Origin: an uncultured Bacteroidales bacterium
Lineage (GTDB): Bacteria > Bacteroidota > Bacteroidia > Bacteroidales > Bacteroidaceae
Assembly: GCA_902788865.1 (NCBI GenBank)
Contig: CADALZ010000040.1
Location: 1 to 35,613 of the forward strand
Length of the DNA: 35,613 nucleotides
Reading direction: 5' to 3'
Shown: positions 7,991 through 16,710 of the stretch, piece after piece
Position numbering within the stretch: the first letter of the stretch is position 1
Layout: each line of letters begins with the position of its first letter
Translations under genes and position numbers: made by a program
Notes under the pieces: generated by a model
Databases searched by the model: none
What the model saw: only the letters and a program-made list of their open reading frames with translations
Told to the model about the DNA's origin: nothing

Positions 7991-10510
7991 TTATTTGGTC
8001 AGCTGCTGTGCGGCTAGGGCCAAGAACATGTAATGGGAAGAACCACCACCCAACACATACTCTGTCTGTTGCCATAAGAAAGGCCATGTGAGCAGCTCTG
8101 GGAAATCAGGACGTATAAGAGCCGTACCAGAAACCACGCCACCAGGGATATACGACCAGTCGGCACGATTCAAGCCATAGGCCACTGTAGCCGATTGTGA
8201 CCCCACACCAGAAGCAAAGGAAGCCTGATTCAAACCTGGATGACGTCCCAACACAAACTCCAACGCATGGAAGACGGTGGCAGATGGGAAAAACTCAGGA
8301 TAAGAAGCTGTCAGGAAATAATAACGATATCCAAAGCTCTGAATATCCCAACCTGCGCCCCAGATACTAGGACTGTAAGGCACACCATAAGGTGTAGCAG
8401 CAGCTTGTTTGTCCAACTCTGTCTTATAGCCTGCCAAAGCAGCCTTGAACGCAGCAACGAACTTACGTGCACGTCTGTCTTTAGAAGTTTCCAGTTGCTT
8501 AGCAAAACGGGCAGTGAACCATCCTGTACGACTGATCTGTGCTACAGCCTGTTCCTGATTGTCGAGCAAGAAGTTCAGGTAAGCTGCTTCACCTGTAGTC
8601 TGATAGAGTTCCAACGCTGTCTGCAACTTGTTTGCAAACAAACGCTCGTTATAAGGAGTCTGCTCATAAATCTGCTTAGCTATGTTCAGGCAATGCACAC
8701 TCAGAGTGTCATTGAATCCTTTCAGTACTCGCGCAGCTGCAGCCAACTGTGAGGCGGTGGACATCTCACGGCTCGGATTGTCTTCAGTGAATATCCAGCG
8801 ATCATCACTGGTGCCCAACTTTCCATCAGTCATGGCAGCAGCATCACCCAGAAGTACATACTGACGCAGGTTATTGCAGATGATACCACGGTAGAGACGG
8901 CCCAGCGCCAGGTAGCTGTTAACTACTGACAGTGCACCATTCTCTATTTGCTGCAGGACATCATTCTTACCATCTGGCTGATGAATCTCTGCCACACGGT
9001 TTATTTGATCTATAGAGGTCACATCAATGTCTGGATGGAAAGCTTCGTAAGCCATCGTGAGAATGTAGGTCTCTCCAGCTTGTGACTCTACGCGCAGGTC
9101 AAAGTCACCCGCATCATGCCATCCTCCGATATTCACCCCTGGCACTACCTCACCCGCACGATACTTAGAAAGGCCGGCAGCTTGCACATAGCCATCGATA
9201 TGATTGCCTACTGGTGCCATCTGAGCATCGTCCATGTGGCAGGCGTCATGCCAAACACGATATTTCTCTGCCACACGCATATGGCACATCTGTACTGGGA
9301 GGAAATACTCCACCACCGGTTGCCAAACTCCTCGGTCGTACACATTTTCGTCTATGCGGAAGAGCGTGGATTCCGAATCACCATATTTTATTTTATAGAG
9401 ACCAGCCTCCTGCACATCACTGAAGTCCACAGTAAGATAGTTGTAGCGCAAGAAGTTACCCCATTTCACAGAAGGGATTGATTTCACCACTTGCTCTCCA
9501 TTGGCCGCGATACGTACAACCTGAGCTGTCAGTACACGACTGTCCTTAGCATCGGTTTCTACCACGGCTTCCTTTTTCTGTGAAGGGTGATAACCCACCT
9601 GTGAAACCTGCACCACTGGTTGATAAGTCCAGCCTGGCACCACATTCGGGGTAATAATCCATTTCACAGCACCTTTAGTAGCACCTGCGGCTATCTCGCT
9701 ACGAAGCACGAACCAACCATTGTTATGGTTCATTCTACCATCAAACAGCTTCAGGTCACCTGTCAGTGATTCCACCGTCAGCTTGCTATACGGATCATCT
9801 GGTGAAGAGATGAACTTGCGTCCCACGGCATAGGGCTCAGCAATGATATCATCAGCAATCAGCGGACTGTATCCAGAAGCGTTGAGATGGTCTGGATCTG
9901 CCTTGGGGCTCTTTCCATTATGGAAGTTACCTGTAAAGTTCTTATTGGGCGTGGTGAACATCAACGGTGAGTTAGGCTGCTGTGGATAGATACCCGTCTG
10001 GTTGTCCATGATCCATGGCTTGCCGAAAAGCCACCCTGGGAAGAACTCCAGATTAAAGCCAACCTTTCCCAGCAATTCCTGAGGTACTGGCTTGTCTAAA
10101 TCCACTGTTACCACGATGCCACTCCCCTGAGCCTCAGTACGTACAGTGTAGTTGAATACATAGTTTGGATAAACCATAGGGTTAAAACCGGTCTCATGGC
10201 GTGAAGAGTCGGGGAAGCACAATGTAGTGACAATAGCTCCACCCTCTATCTTACGAGACAGTTGTTTAGGAACGGGTTGCCACTGTCCTGGAGTGGCTTC
10301 CATGCGGATGTCACCATTCGTAGCTATACGGTGACCGTTCATCAGCACACTTACTCCACCCTGATGACCTTCGGGGTAAAAGTCATTGAATGCCATTACA
10401 TCTACGCCCTCACGATTGAAATAACCCGAAGGAGTGAGACGAAAGTCCTGAGCAAAGGCTGTCCCTGTCAGCAACAGGCAAACCAGCCACGTGCAAATTC
10501 GCGTTTTCAT
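7991..10510 (-). CDS. Glycoside hydrolase family 9 glucanase, exported
   Basis: The 839-residue protein has a signal peptide (MKTRICTWLVCLLLTGTAFA, cut before Gln21). Residues about 22-295 form a beta-rich region I cannot name. Residues 298-388 look like the CelD N-terminal Ig-like domain (VVQVSQVGYHPSQKKEAVV). The GH9 (alpha/alpha)6 barrel occupies about 395-839. It contains the GGWHDAGDFD motif (462-471) with Asp466 and the likely base Asp469, and near the end TEYVLGGGSSHYMF, where Glu817 probably serves as the acid. GH9 enzymes cleave beta-1,4-glucans with inversion of configuration; substrates may be cellulose, mixed-linkage glucan or cellodextrins. No dockerin or carbohydrate-binding module is seen. 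It is a single gene with its own promoter and no SusCD-type neighbours. Confidence 0.9.
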   Translation of the reverse strand: MKTRICTWLVCLLLTGTAFAQDFRLTPSGYFNREGVDVMAFNDFYPEGHQGGVSVLMNGHRIATNGDIRMEATPGQWQPVPKQLSRKIEGGAIVTTLCFPDSSRHETGFNPMVYPNYVFNYTVRTEAQGSGIVVTVDLDKPVPQELLGKVGFNLEFFPGWLFGKPWIMDNQTGIYPQQPNSPLMFTTPNKNFTGNFHNGKSPKADPDHLNASGYSPLIADDIIAEPYAVGRKFISSPDDPYSKLTVESLTGDLKLFDGRMNHNNGWFVLRSEIAAGATKGAVKWIITPNVVPGWTYQPVVQVSQVGYHPSQKKEAVVETDAKDSRVLTAQVVRIAANGEQVVKSIPSVKWGNFLRYNYLTVDFSDVQEAGLYKIKYGDSESTLFRIDENVYDRGVWQPVVEYFLPVQMCHMRVAEKYRVWHDACHMDDAQMAPVGNHIDGYVQAAGLSKYRAGEVVPGVNIGGWHDAGDFDLRVESQAGETYILTMAYEAFHPDIDVTSIDQINRVAEIHQPDGKNDVLQQIENGALSVVNSYLALGRLYRGIICNNLRQYVLLGDAAAMTDGKLGTSDDRWIFTEDNPSREMSTASQLAAAARVLKGFNDTLSVHCLNIAKQIYEQTPYNERLFANKLQTALELYQTTGEAAYLNFLLDNQEQAVAQISRTGWFTARFAKQLETSKDRRARKFVAAFKAALAGYKTELDKQAAATPYGVPYSPSIWGAGWDIQSFGYRYYFLTASYPEFFPSATVFHALEFVLGRHPGLNQASFASGVGSQSATVAYGLNRADWSYIPGGVVSGTALIRPDFPELLTWPFLWQQTEYVLGGGSSHYMFLALAAQQLTK

Positions 10511-10566
10511 AAAATGACTTTAGATTTTGGTTAATAGTTAGTCAAAATAATTTCTCAATCATATTA

Positions 10567-10598
10567 CAAATCTAAGAAGAATTCTATCAAAAACAAAA
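10567..10598 (-). promoter_or_regulatory. Promoter of the GH9 gene (TTTTG-19-TAGATTTG)
   Basis: On the reverse strand a TTTTG (10594-10598) lies 19 bases upstream of TAGATTTG (10567-10574), matching the Bacteroidota consensus. The predicted start near 10560 leaves a leader of about 50 bases. No obvious operator is present. Confidence 0.6.
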
Positions 10599-10623
10599 TA
10601 TTTTTCGAGAAAAGAATCGAACC

Positions 10624-11331
10624 TTAGAGATTTAGGTAAAAGTGTGCTGTCAGTTGTCTGTATGACGCAGCATAGCTACCATCTGCATTCATCAGATAGA
10701 GGTCTGTGGTTTGGCAAGGCTCTATAGAGGTCCCAAACGAAAGCATCACCCTGCGCAAAGGTTTTCCCTGCTTGGTATAGACACACATCTTATGGTCTGG
10801 AAATAGCTGGTTTCTCGAGGCGGCATCCACAGCATGTGCCACAGCTTCCGCAGGTAATATCACGCACACACGGCCACCTTCAGCCAGCAGTTCATGGCTC
10901 TTTCGGAAGAGCGACTCATAGTTCAATCCTGCCGCATGGCGGGCCAGCGAGCGTTCCCCTACGGGCGAGCGCAATGCATCTACGAAATAAGGCGGATTGC
11001 TAACTATAAGGTCGAATGTCTCTGCTGGATGATAGTCACAGAAATCCCCTTTCACCACCCGCATACGTTCAGTCCACGGAGAGTGCGCCATATTCTCTGC
11101 AGCCTGATCTGCAGCCTCCGGATCTATCTCTATCCCCACCACCTCTGCCTGAGGATAGCGCTGAGCGAGCATCAGGCCTATCAAGCCACTGCCACAGCCC
11201 ACATCCAGCACCCTACGCACCTGCTCAGCAGAAGCCCAAGCTCCGAGTAATACGCCATCGGTTCCTACCTTCATGGCACAGCGATCATGCCACACGGTAA
11301 ATTGCTTAAATTGAAAAAATCCATTCGACAT
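10624..11331 (-). CDS. trmN6: tRNA1(Val) (adenine(37)-N6)-methyltransferase
   Basis: The 235-residue protein matches the YfiC/TrmN6 family, which uses S-adenosylmethionine to methylate N6 of A37 in tRNA1(Val). The family N-terminal signature FKQFTVWHDRCAMKVGTDGVLLGAW is present at residues 8-32. Motif I is LDVGCGSGLIGLMLAQRYP (41-59). The N6-adenine methyltransferase motif NPPYF, here SNPPYFVDALRSP, lies at about residue 110. Length is normal. The -7 element ends 8 bases before the ATG, so the transcript would be nearly leaderless. It is divergent from lon. Confidence 0.9.
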   Translation of the reverse strand: MSNGFFQFKQFTVWHDRCAMKVGTDGVLLGAWASAEQVRRVLDVGCGSGLIGLMLAQRYPQAEVVGIEIDPEAADQAAENMAHSPWTERMRVVKGDFCDYHPAETFDLIVSNPPYFVDALRSPVGERSLARHAAGLNYESLFRKSHELLAEGGRVCVILPAEAVAHAVDAASRNQLFPDHKMCVYTKQGKPLRRVMLSFGTSIEPCQTTDLYLMNADGSYAASYRQLTAHFYLNL

Positions 11332-11338
11332 AGTGGTA

Positions 11339-11346
11339 CAAAGTTA
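11339..11346 (-). promoter_or_regulatory. -7 element TAACTTTG of trmN6
   Basis: An exact TAnnTTTG match on the reverse strand predicts a transcript start at about 11332-11333, one or two bases from the ATG at 11331. No clear -33 TTG is seen. Confidence 0.5.
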
Positions 11347-11429
11347 CACATTCTCCGAAAATCTCACTAAATTTGTCTTTCTTTTTGTCTTTTTAAGGAT
11401 AAAAACATGATTAAATGAAGAAATAGCCG

Positions 11430-11437
11430 TAAATTTG
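11430..11437 (+). promoter_or_regulatory. -7 element TAAATTTG of lon
   Basis: An exact TAnnTTTG match predicts a start near 11444. This leaves only about 4 bases before the upstream in-frame ATG at 11448, but 37 bases before ATG 11481, and so favours the latter as the lon start. No heat-shock inverted repeat such as CIRCE is visible. Confidence 0.5.
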
Positions 11438-11480
11438 CACCCTTGATATGGTACTAATGCCTATCAGACGTAAAATATAT

Positions 11481-13958
11481 ATGAAGAAAACGCCATTTTA
11501 CTTAGAAGAAGAAAACAACCCACAAAACGGGTTCTCTGTCATCGCCGACTTTGAGGGCGAAACTGAAGACTTATTAAAAATGGATACAGGCGACACACTG
11601 CCTATCCTCCCCTTGCGCAACATGGTACTCTTTCCAGGAGTGCTGATGCCTGTGTCGGTGGGAAGACGCTCTTCAGCGCGTTTGGTCAGAGATGCTCAGA
11701 AGCACAAACAGCTCATCGGTGTGGTTTGCCAGAAGAAGTCGGACACCGAATATCCTCTCTTGGAAGACCTGCACATGGTGGGAACCGTTGGAAAAATCAT
11801 CCGCATCCTGGAGATGCCCGACCATACATCTACCGTCATTATCCAAGGTGCTCAGCGATTCAATCTTCTTGAGATCACTGAGACAGAACCTTATATGATG
11901 GGACGTATCGAGCAGCTGGAGGATGCCATACCCAATAAGAACGATAAAGAATTCCAGGCTTTATCTGAGGCCATCAGAGACTTGATGAGCCGTTACATTA
12001 AAGTATCCGACTTCATGCCCAACGATGCTCAGTTTGCCTTGAAGAATATACGCAATAATGTCTTCCTCATCGAGTTTATCTGCGAGAACTTACCTCTGAA
12101 GAAAGATGATAAGATGGACCTGCTCACCATGAATGGTATCAAGAGCCGTGCTTATCGCCTGCTTGAGATTCTGAACCGTGAAGTGCAGTTGGCAGAAATC
12201 AAGGTATCTATCCAGATGCGTGCCCGTGAGGATATTGACCAGCAACAGCGTGAATATTTCCTGCAGCAGCAAATCAAGACTATTCAGGATGAACTGGGAA
12301 GCAACAACTCTGAGCGTGAAATCAATGAGATGCGCCAGAAAGCCCAGAAAATCAAATGGAGCGATGAGGTGAAGGCTACCTTCCTCAAGGAGGTGGACAA
12401 ACTGGAACGCATGCATTCCTCCAGTCCAGACTACAGCGTACAGCTCACCTACCTGCAGACCATGATGAGTCTGCCATGGGGTACCTATACCACCGACAAT
12501 CTCAGCATGACCAATGCAGAGAAAGTCTTGAACCGCGACCACTATGGCTTGGAGAAGGTGAAAGAGCGCATCTTGGAACACCTGGCTGTACTGAAACTGA
12601 AAGGAGACATGAAGTCCCCTATCATCTGTCTTTATGGCCCTCCAGGCGTAGGAAAGACTTCTTTAGGAAAGAGCATCGCTTCTGCCTTGAAACGAAAATA
12701 TATCCGCATGTCACTGGGTGGCGTGCACGACGAGGCCGAGATCCGAGGTCATCGCAAGACATACATTGGAGCCATGCCAGGACGTATCATCAAGGGCCTT
12801 ATCAAAGCAGGCTCTTCAAATCCGGTCTTCGTGCTCGATGAAGTGGACAAGCTGGGCGTAAGCACGCAAGGCGACCCAGGCTCTGCCCTCTTGGAGGTTT
12901 TGGATCCTGAGCAGAACAATGCCTTCCACGACAATTATCTGGACGTGGACTTCGACCTTTCTAAAGTGTTGTTCATCGCAACGGCCAACACTCTCCAAAC
13001 CATTCCTCCACCACTGCTCGACCGTATGGAGCTTATCGAAGTGAGTGGCTACCTTACAGAAGAGAAAGTGGAGATAGCACGCCGTCACTTGGTTCCTAAA
13101 GAGATGGAGGCCAATGGCCTGAAGAAAGGACAGATCAAGTTCTCTAAGGCTGCTTTGGAGGCCATGGTGGAAAACTATACCCGTGAGAGCGGTGTGCGTG
13201 AACTGGAACATAAGTTAGGCAAGGTGATGCGTAAGAAAGCCTTGGAATATGCCAAAGGTGCTGAAGTGACACAGGTTGATGTGAAACCAGCCGACCTGAA
13301 GACCTATTTAGGCATTCCTGAATACAGTCGAGACAAATATCAAGGCAATGAATACGCTGGTGTAGTCACAGGCTTAGCCTGGACGGCTGTAGGCGGAGAG
13401 ATTCTCTTCATCGAGACCAGTCTCCACAGAGGTAAAGGTCAGCTCACGCTGACAGGCAACCTTGGTGATGTGATGAAGGAAAGTGCCATGCTGGCCTTCG
13501 AATACATCAAAGCGCATCCATCACTCTTGGGCATTGATCCAGAAGTCTTCAACCAGTGGGACATCCATCTGCATGTGCCAGAGGGTGCCATCCCTAAAGA
13601 TGGACCTTCGGCTGGCATCACCATGGCCACGGCTCTGGCTTCTGCCTTCACGCAGCGTAAGGTCAAGGCTCACTTGGCCATGACGGGCGAAATCACCCTG
13701 CGCGGCAAGGTGCTGCCTGTCGGAGGCATCAAGGAGAAAATCCTGGCAGCCAAGCGGGCGGGCATTAAGGAAATCATCCTCTCTGAGGAGAATCGCAAGC
13801 ACATCGAGGAGATCAACCAGATCTATGTGGACGGACTGACATTCCACTATGTGAAAGATGTGCGTGAGGTCTTTGCCATTGCCTTGGAGAAGCAGTTGGT
13901 GAAGCACCCCATCGACCTAACCGTCAAACCTACTGTGAAAGATAAAGAGAATAAATGA
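11481..13958 (+). CDS. lon: ATP-dependent Lon protease
   Basis: Lon is a cytosolic AAA+ serine protease that degrades misfolded and regulatory proteins. Counting from ATG 11481 (825 residues), the N-terminal substrate-binding domain begins at [20 protein letters not shown] helical region with [12 protein letters not shown] follows. The ATPase domain has Walker [10 protein letters not shown] at 386-394 and Walker [10 protein letters not shown]. The protease domain has the catalytic Ser710 in PKDGPSAGI and the Lys in [14 protein letters not shown]. An in-frame ATG at 11448 would add 11 residues (MVLMPIRRKIY), but it sits almost on the predicted transcript start. The C-terminus is an ordinary Lon end plus a short charged tail. 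The stop overlaps the tgt start by four bases (ATGA). Confidence 0.95.
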   Translation: MKKTPFYLEEENNPQNGFSVIADFEGETEDLLKMDTGDTLPILPLRNMVLFPGVLMPVSVGRRSSARLVRDAQKHKQLIGVVCQKKSDTEYPLLEDLHMVGTVGKIIRILEMPDHTSTVIIQGAQRFNLLEITETEPYMMGRIEQLEDAIPNKNDKEFQALSEAIRDLMSRYIKVSDFMPNDAQFALKNIRNNVFLIEFICENLPLKKDDKMDLLTMNGIKSRAYRLLEILNREVQLAEIKVSIQMRAREDIDQQQREYFLQQQIKTIQDELGSNNSEREINEMRQKAQKIKWSDEVKATFLKEVDKLERMHSSSPDYSVQLTYLQTMMSLPWGTYTTDNLSMTNAEKVLNRDHYGLEKVKERILEHLAVLKLKGDMKSPIICLYGPPGVGKTSLGKSIASALKRKYIRMSLGGVHDEAEIRGHRKTYIGAMPGRIIKGLIKAGSSNPVFVLDEVDKLGVSTQGDPGSALLEVLDPEQNNAFHDNYLDVDFDLSKVLFIATANTLQTIPPPLLDRMELIEVSGYLTEEKVEIARRHLVPKEMEANGLKKGQIKFSKAALEAMVENYTRESGVRELEHKLGKVMRKKALEYAKGAEVTQVDVKPADLKTYLGIPEYSRDKYQGNEYAGVVTGLAWTAVGGEILFIETSLHRGKGQLTLTGNLGDVMKESAMLAFEYIKAHPSLLGIDPEVFNQWDIHLHVPEGAIPKDGPSAGITMATALASAFTQRKVKAHLAMTGEITLRGKVLPVGGIKEKILAAKRAGIKEIILSEENRKHIEEINQIYVDGLTFHYVKDVREVFAIALEKQLVKHPIDLTVKPTVKDKENK

Positions 13959-15085
13959 AGTTTCAGTTACAATATACAGATGCTGGCAGTCAGGCCCGCG
14001 CAGGCCTCATCACTACCGGCCATGGGCAGATAGAGACACCTATCTTCATGCCTGTGGGCACGGTGGGGTCTGTGAAAGGTGTACAGCTTCCAGACCTGCT
14101 GAATGACGTGAAGGCACAGATTATTCTGGGCAACACCTATCATCTCTTGCTGCGTCCGGGGCTGCCCATCTTAGAGCAGGCTGGTGGCTTGCATAAGTTC
14201 AACGGCTTCCCTCGTCCGATGCTGACTGATAGTGGTGGCTTTCAGGTGTTCTCACTCACCGACATCCGTAAGATGAAGGAGGAAGGGGTGGAGTTTCGTT
14301 CGCACATAGACGGGCGTAAGCTCTTCTTTACACCCGAGAACGTAATGGATACCGAGCGCTCCATTGGGGCAGACATCATCATGGCTTTCGATGAATGCAC
14401 CCCAGGCACCGCCGACTACCAGTATGCCAAAGAGTCGGTAGAGCGCACACACCGCTGGCTAGATAGATGCCTCAAGCGGTTCAATGAGACAGAGCCTAAG
14501 TACGGCTACCAGCAGTCGCTCTTTCCCATCGTTCAGGGGTGTGTCTATCCAGACCTGCGCCGCTTGAGTGCTGAGTTCATCGCTTCGAAGGAGGCCGATG
14601 GCAATGCTATCGGCGGACTGGCTGTGGGTGAGCCTGTGGAGGTGATGTATGAAATGATAGAATTGGTGAACGAGATTTTACCCAAGAATAAGCCTCGTTA
14701 CCTCATGGGAGTAGGCACGCCTGCCAACATCCTGGAGGCTATCGCGCGTGGCGTGGATATGTTCGACTGTGTGATGCCTACACGCAATGGGCGCAACGGC
14801 ATGCTCTTCACCAAGCATGGCATCATCAACATGCGCAACAAGAAGTGGGAAGACGACTTCTCGCCCATCGAGGAAGACGGTGCATCCTACGTGGATATGA
14901 TGTATAGCAAGGCTTATCTGCGCCATCTATTTCATGCACAGGAGCTGCTGGCCATGCAGATAGCATCGCTGCACAACCTGGCATTCTACCTCTGGTTGGT
15001 TGGCGAGGCTCGTCGGCACATCATGGCAGGCGACTTCAGTCGTTGGCAACCTATGATGATAGAGGAGGTAAGCAGGAGGCTGTAA
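13955..15085 (+). CDS. tgt: tRNA-guanine transglycosylase lacking the zinc-site cysteines
   Basis: The 376-residue enzyme exchanges guanine for preQ1 at wobble position 34 of tRNAs for Asp, Asn, His and Tyr in queuosine synthesis. The general base Asp92 is in DSGGFQVF, and the nucleophile Asp271 is in MFDCVMPTRNGRNG. Cys148 (FDECTP) and Val224 (GGLAVGE) are the bacterial preQ1-type residues rather than the queuine type. The zinc site that follows is altered. Where E. coli has ECDCYTC, this protein reads DGASYVD (308-314), so all three Cys are replaced, while the fourth ligand His340 (SLHNLAFYL) remains. The enzyme is otherwise full length, so it is probably active without zinc or with a rebuilt structure. 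It is coupled to lon by a 4-base overlap. Confidence 0.92.
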   Translation: MKFQLQYTDAGSQARAGLITTGHGQIETPIFMPVGTVGSVKGVQLPDLLNDVKAQIILGNTYHLLLRPGLPILEQAGGLHKFNGFPRPMLTDSGGFQVFSLTDIRKMKEEGVEFRSHIDGRKLFFTPENVMDTERSIGADIIMAFDECTPGTADYQYAKESVERTHRWLDRCLKRFNETEPKYGYQQSLFPIVQGCVYPDLRRLSAEFIASKEADGNAIGGLAVGEPVEVMYEMIELVNEILPKNKPRYLMGVGTPANILEAIARGVDMFDCVMPTRNGRNGMLFTKHGIINMRNKKWEDDFSPIEEDGASYVDMMYSKAYLRHLFHAQELLAMQIASLHNLAFYLWLVGEARRHIMAGDFSRWQPMMIEEVSRRL

Positions 15086-15088
15086 GAG

Positions 15089-15137
15089 AATTGAAAATTG
15101 AAAATTGAAAATTTATAATTCATAATTTATAATTGAA
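15089..15137 (+). repeat. Period-7 A+T-rich repeat tract
   Basis: The gap between tgt and the Lpt gene is built of heptamers: TTGAAAA three times (15091-15111), then TATAATT, CATAATT, TATAATT (15114-15134). It leads directly into the TTG start of the next gene. Read on the other strand the first block is TCAATTT-like, the same family as the TCAATCC heptamers inside cbiET. Confidence 0.8.
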
Positions 15138-16265
15138 TTGAGAGAACGTTTGAAGAACATATTGAGCTTTGGAGGATACCTCAAGCGCTTGGACTATTAC
15201 ATCATAGCCAAGTTCTTGGGCACCTATTTCTTTTCCATTGTGCTGATTATTTCCATTGCCGTCATCTTCGACTTCAATGAGAAGATGGACAAGTTCATGG
15301 ATCATGATGCCCCATGGAGTGCCATTATCTTCGACTACTATGCCAACTTCGTTCCCTACTTTGCCAACCTGTTCAGTCCGCTGTTTGTCTTCATCTCGGT
15401 GATTTTCTTCACCTCCAAACTGGCAGAGAACTCCGAGATCATCACCATGTTTGCCTCTGGTGTAAGCTTTAAGCGCTTGTTGCGTCCTTACATGGTCAGT
15501 GCAGCCTTCATTACCGTCCTTACCCTTCTGCTGGGTGCCTACGTCATCCCTCGGGGCAGCGTGACCCGCATCAACTTTGAAGATCAGTACTACAAGCAGC
15601 GTAAGACCAACACGGCCCGCAACATCCAGCTACAGGTGGATTCGGGTGTCATCGCCTACATTGAGCGCTTCGAGCATACCACCAATACGGGCTATCGCTT
15701 CTCATTGGATAAGTTCGACCAAGACAAGCAGCTCCTTTCGCACCTCACGGCTCGTGGCATCGAGTACGCTCCCGAGAAAGGCCCTTACCACTGGACTATC
15801 AAGAACTATATGATACGCGATTTCGATGGCATGCGTGAGCATATCACCCGTGGCAACGATCTGGACACTGTGCTCTACATGCAGCCTAACGACTTTCTGG
15901 TGATGAAGAACCAGCAGGAGACTTTCACCAGTCCTCAGCTCCGCGCTTACATTGCAAGTCAGCGAGAGCGTGGTTTTGCCAATCTGCAGGAGTTTGAGAT
16001 AGAGTACCACAAGCGCATCGCCATGTCGTTTGCGTCCTTCATCCTCACCCTCATTGGTGTCTCACTGGCAGCCAAGAAAAGCAAGAATGGCATGGGACTC
16101 AACCTTGGCATCGGTTTGGCACTGAGCTTCAGCTACATCCTGTTCCAGACCATCTCCTCCACCTTTGCGGTGAATGCCAACGTTCCCCCTATGCTCGCCG
16201 TATGGATCCCCAACATCCTCTACGCCTTCATTGCCTTTTACCTCTATAAGAGAGCGCCGAAGTAA
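15138..16265 (+). CDS. LptF/LptG-family permease (YjgP/YjgQ)
   Basis: The 375-residue inner-membrane protein fits the LptF/LptG family, which with LptB drives lipopolysaccharide extraction from the inner membrane. It has the usual plan: N-terminal helices (residues about 20-120, including YIIAKFLGTYFFSIVLIISI), a periplasmic beta-jellyroll region (about 125-290), and C-terminal helices (MSFASFILTLIGVSLAAKK and two more to the end, YLYKRAPK). No ATG exists before residue 50 and the conserved LKRLDYYIIAKFLG begins at residue 15. Initiation must therefore be at TTG 15138 or another non-ATG codon close by. Upstream is a heptamer repeat tract. I cannot tell LptF from LptG. It lies downstream of tgt, as in other Bacteroidota. 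Confidence 0.88.
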   Translation: MRERLKNILSFGGYLKRLDYYIIAKFLGTYFFSIVLIISIAVIFDFNEKMDKFMDHDAPWSAIIFDYYANFVPYFANLFSPLFVFISVIFFTSKLAENSEIITMFASGVSFKRLLRPYMVSAAFITVLTLLLGAYVIPRGSVTRINFEDQYYKQRKTNTARNIQLQVDSGVIAYIERFEHTTNTGYRFSLDKFDQDKQLLSHLTARGIEYAPEKGPYHWTIKNYMIRDFDGMREHITRGNDLDTVLYMQPNDFLVMKNQQETFTSPQLRAYIASQRERGFANLQEFEIEYHKRIAMSFASFILTLIGVSLAAKKSKNGMGLNLGIGLALSFSYILFQTISSTFAVNANVPPMLAVWIPNILYAFIAFYLYKRAPK

Positions 16266-16269
16266 ATCC

Positions 16270-16707
16270 TCAATTAATCATCACTTTCTTCCCCAGCGCC
16301 CCAGCGATGCGGCAGAGGATGTCCAAGCCCACGGAGTACTTGCCCTTCTCCAAGCGACTCAAGTTAGCAGGATCTATGCCCACCAATTCCGCCAGTTCCT
16401 TGCCCAGCAAGCCACGCTCCTCACGCAGTTCTCTGATGCGTCGCCCTATGCGCTCACGCTCACTCATCTTGTCGGGCAGCACGCACAGCACCTTGCCAAA
16501 CTGATTACGCTCTGCTTGTGGCAGTTTGCGCCACATGCTCTGCACATTCCCCTCAAAGCGGCTATCGAAGACGTCCGCCAGTTCCTCACACATGGCCTCC
16601 ACCTCGCTCATCGGAATCATGCGTTCGAAGGTCAGCACGAAGCGCTCTCCCGTCGGTGTATCCACCTGGAAGTGCCTCGGATCCAGATATGTCACTTTCG
16701 TTTTCAT
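16270..16707 (-). CDS. XRE-family helix-turn-helix protein
   Basis: The 145-residue protein ends in a classic XRE/HTH_3 domain (residues 87-143: IGRRIRELREERGLLGKEL, then LSRLEKGKYSVGLDILCRI). The first 80 residues form a separate small domain (QVDTPTGERFVLTFERMIPMSE) that I cannot name. Such two-part proteins can be antitoxins or self-regulators. No toxin gene is next to it on this strand. The start lies 3 bases after the stop of the M64 peptidase gene, so it may be translated from the same message. It is convergent with the Lpt permease, with 4 bases between the stops. A DNA-binding role is well supported, the target is unknown. Confidence 0.85.
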   Translation of the reverse strand: MKTKVTYLDPRHFQVDTPTGERFVLTFERMIPMSEVEAMCEELADVFDSRFEGNVQSMWRKLPQAERNQFGKVLCVLPDKMSERERIGRRIRELREERGLLGKELAELVGIDPANLSRLEKGKYSVGLDILCRIAGALGKKVMIN

Positions 16708-16710
16708 ATG

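Noticed and set aside
11448-11480. Lon start at ATG 11448
   Set aside because: It is only about four bases from the predicted transcript start, and the extra residues MVLMPIRRKIY are not typical of Lon. ATG 11481 is preferred.
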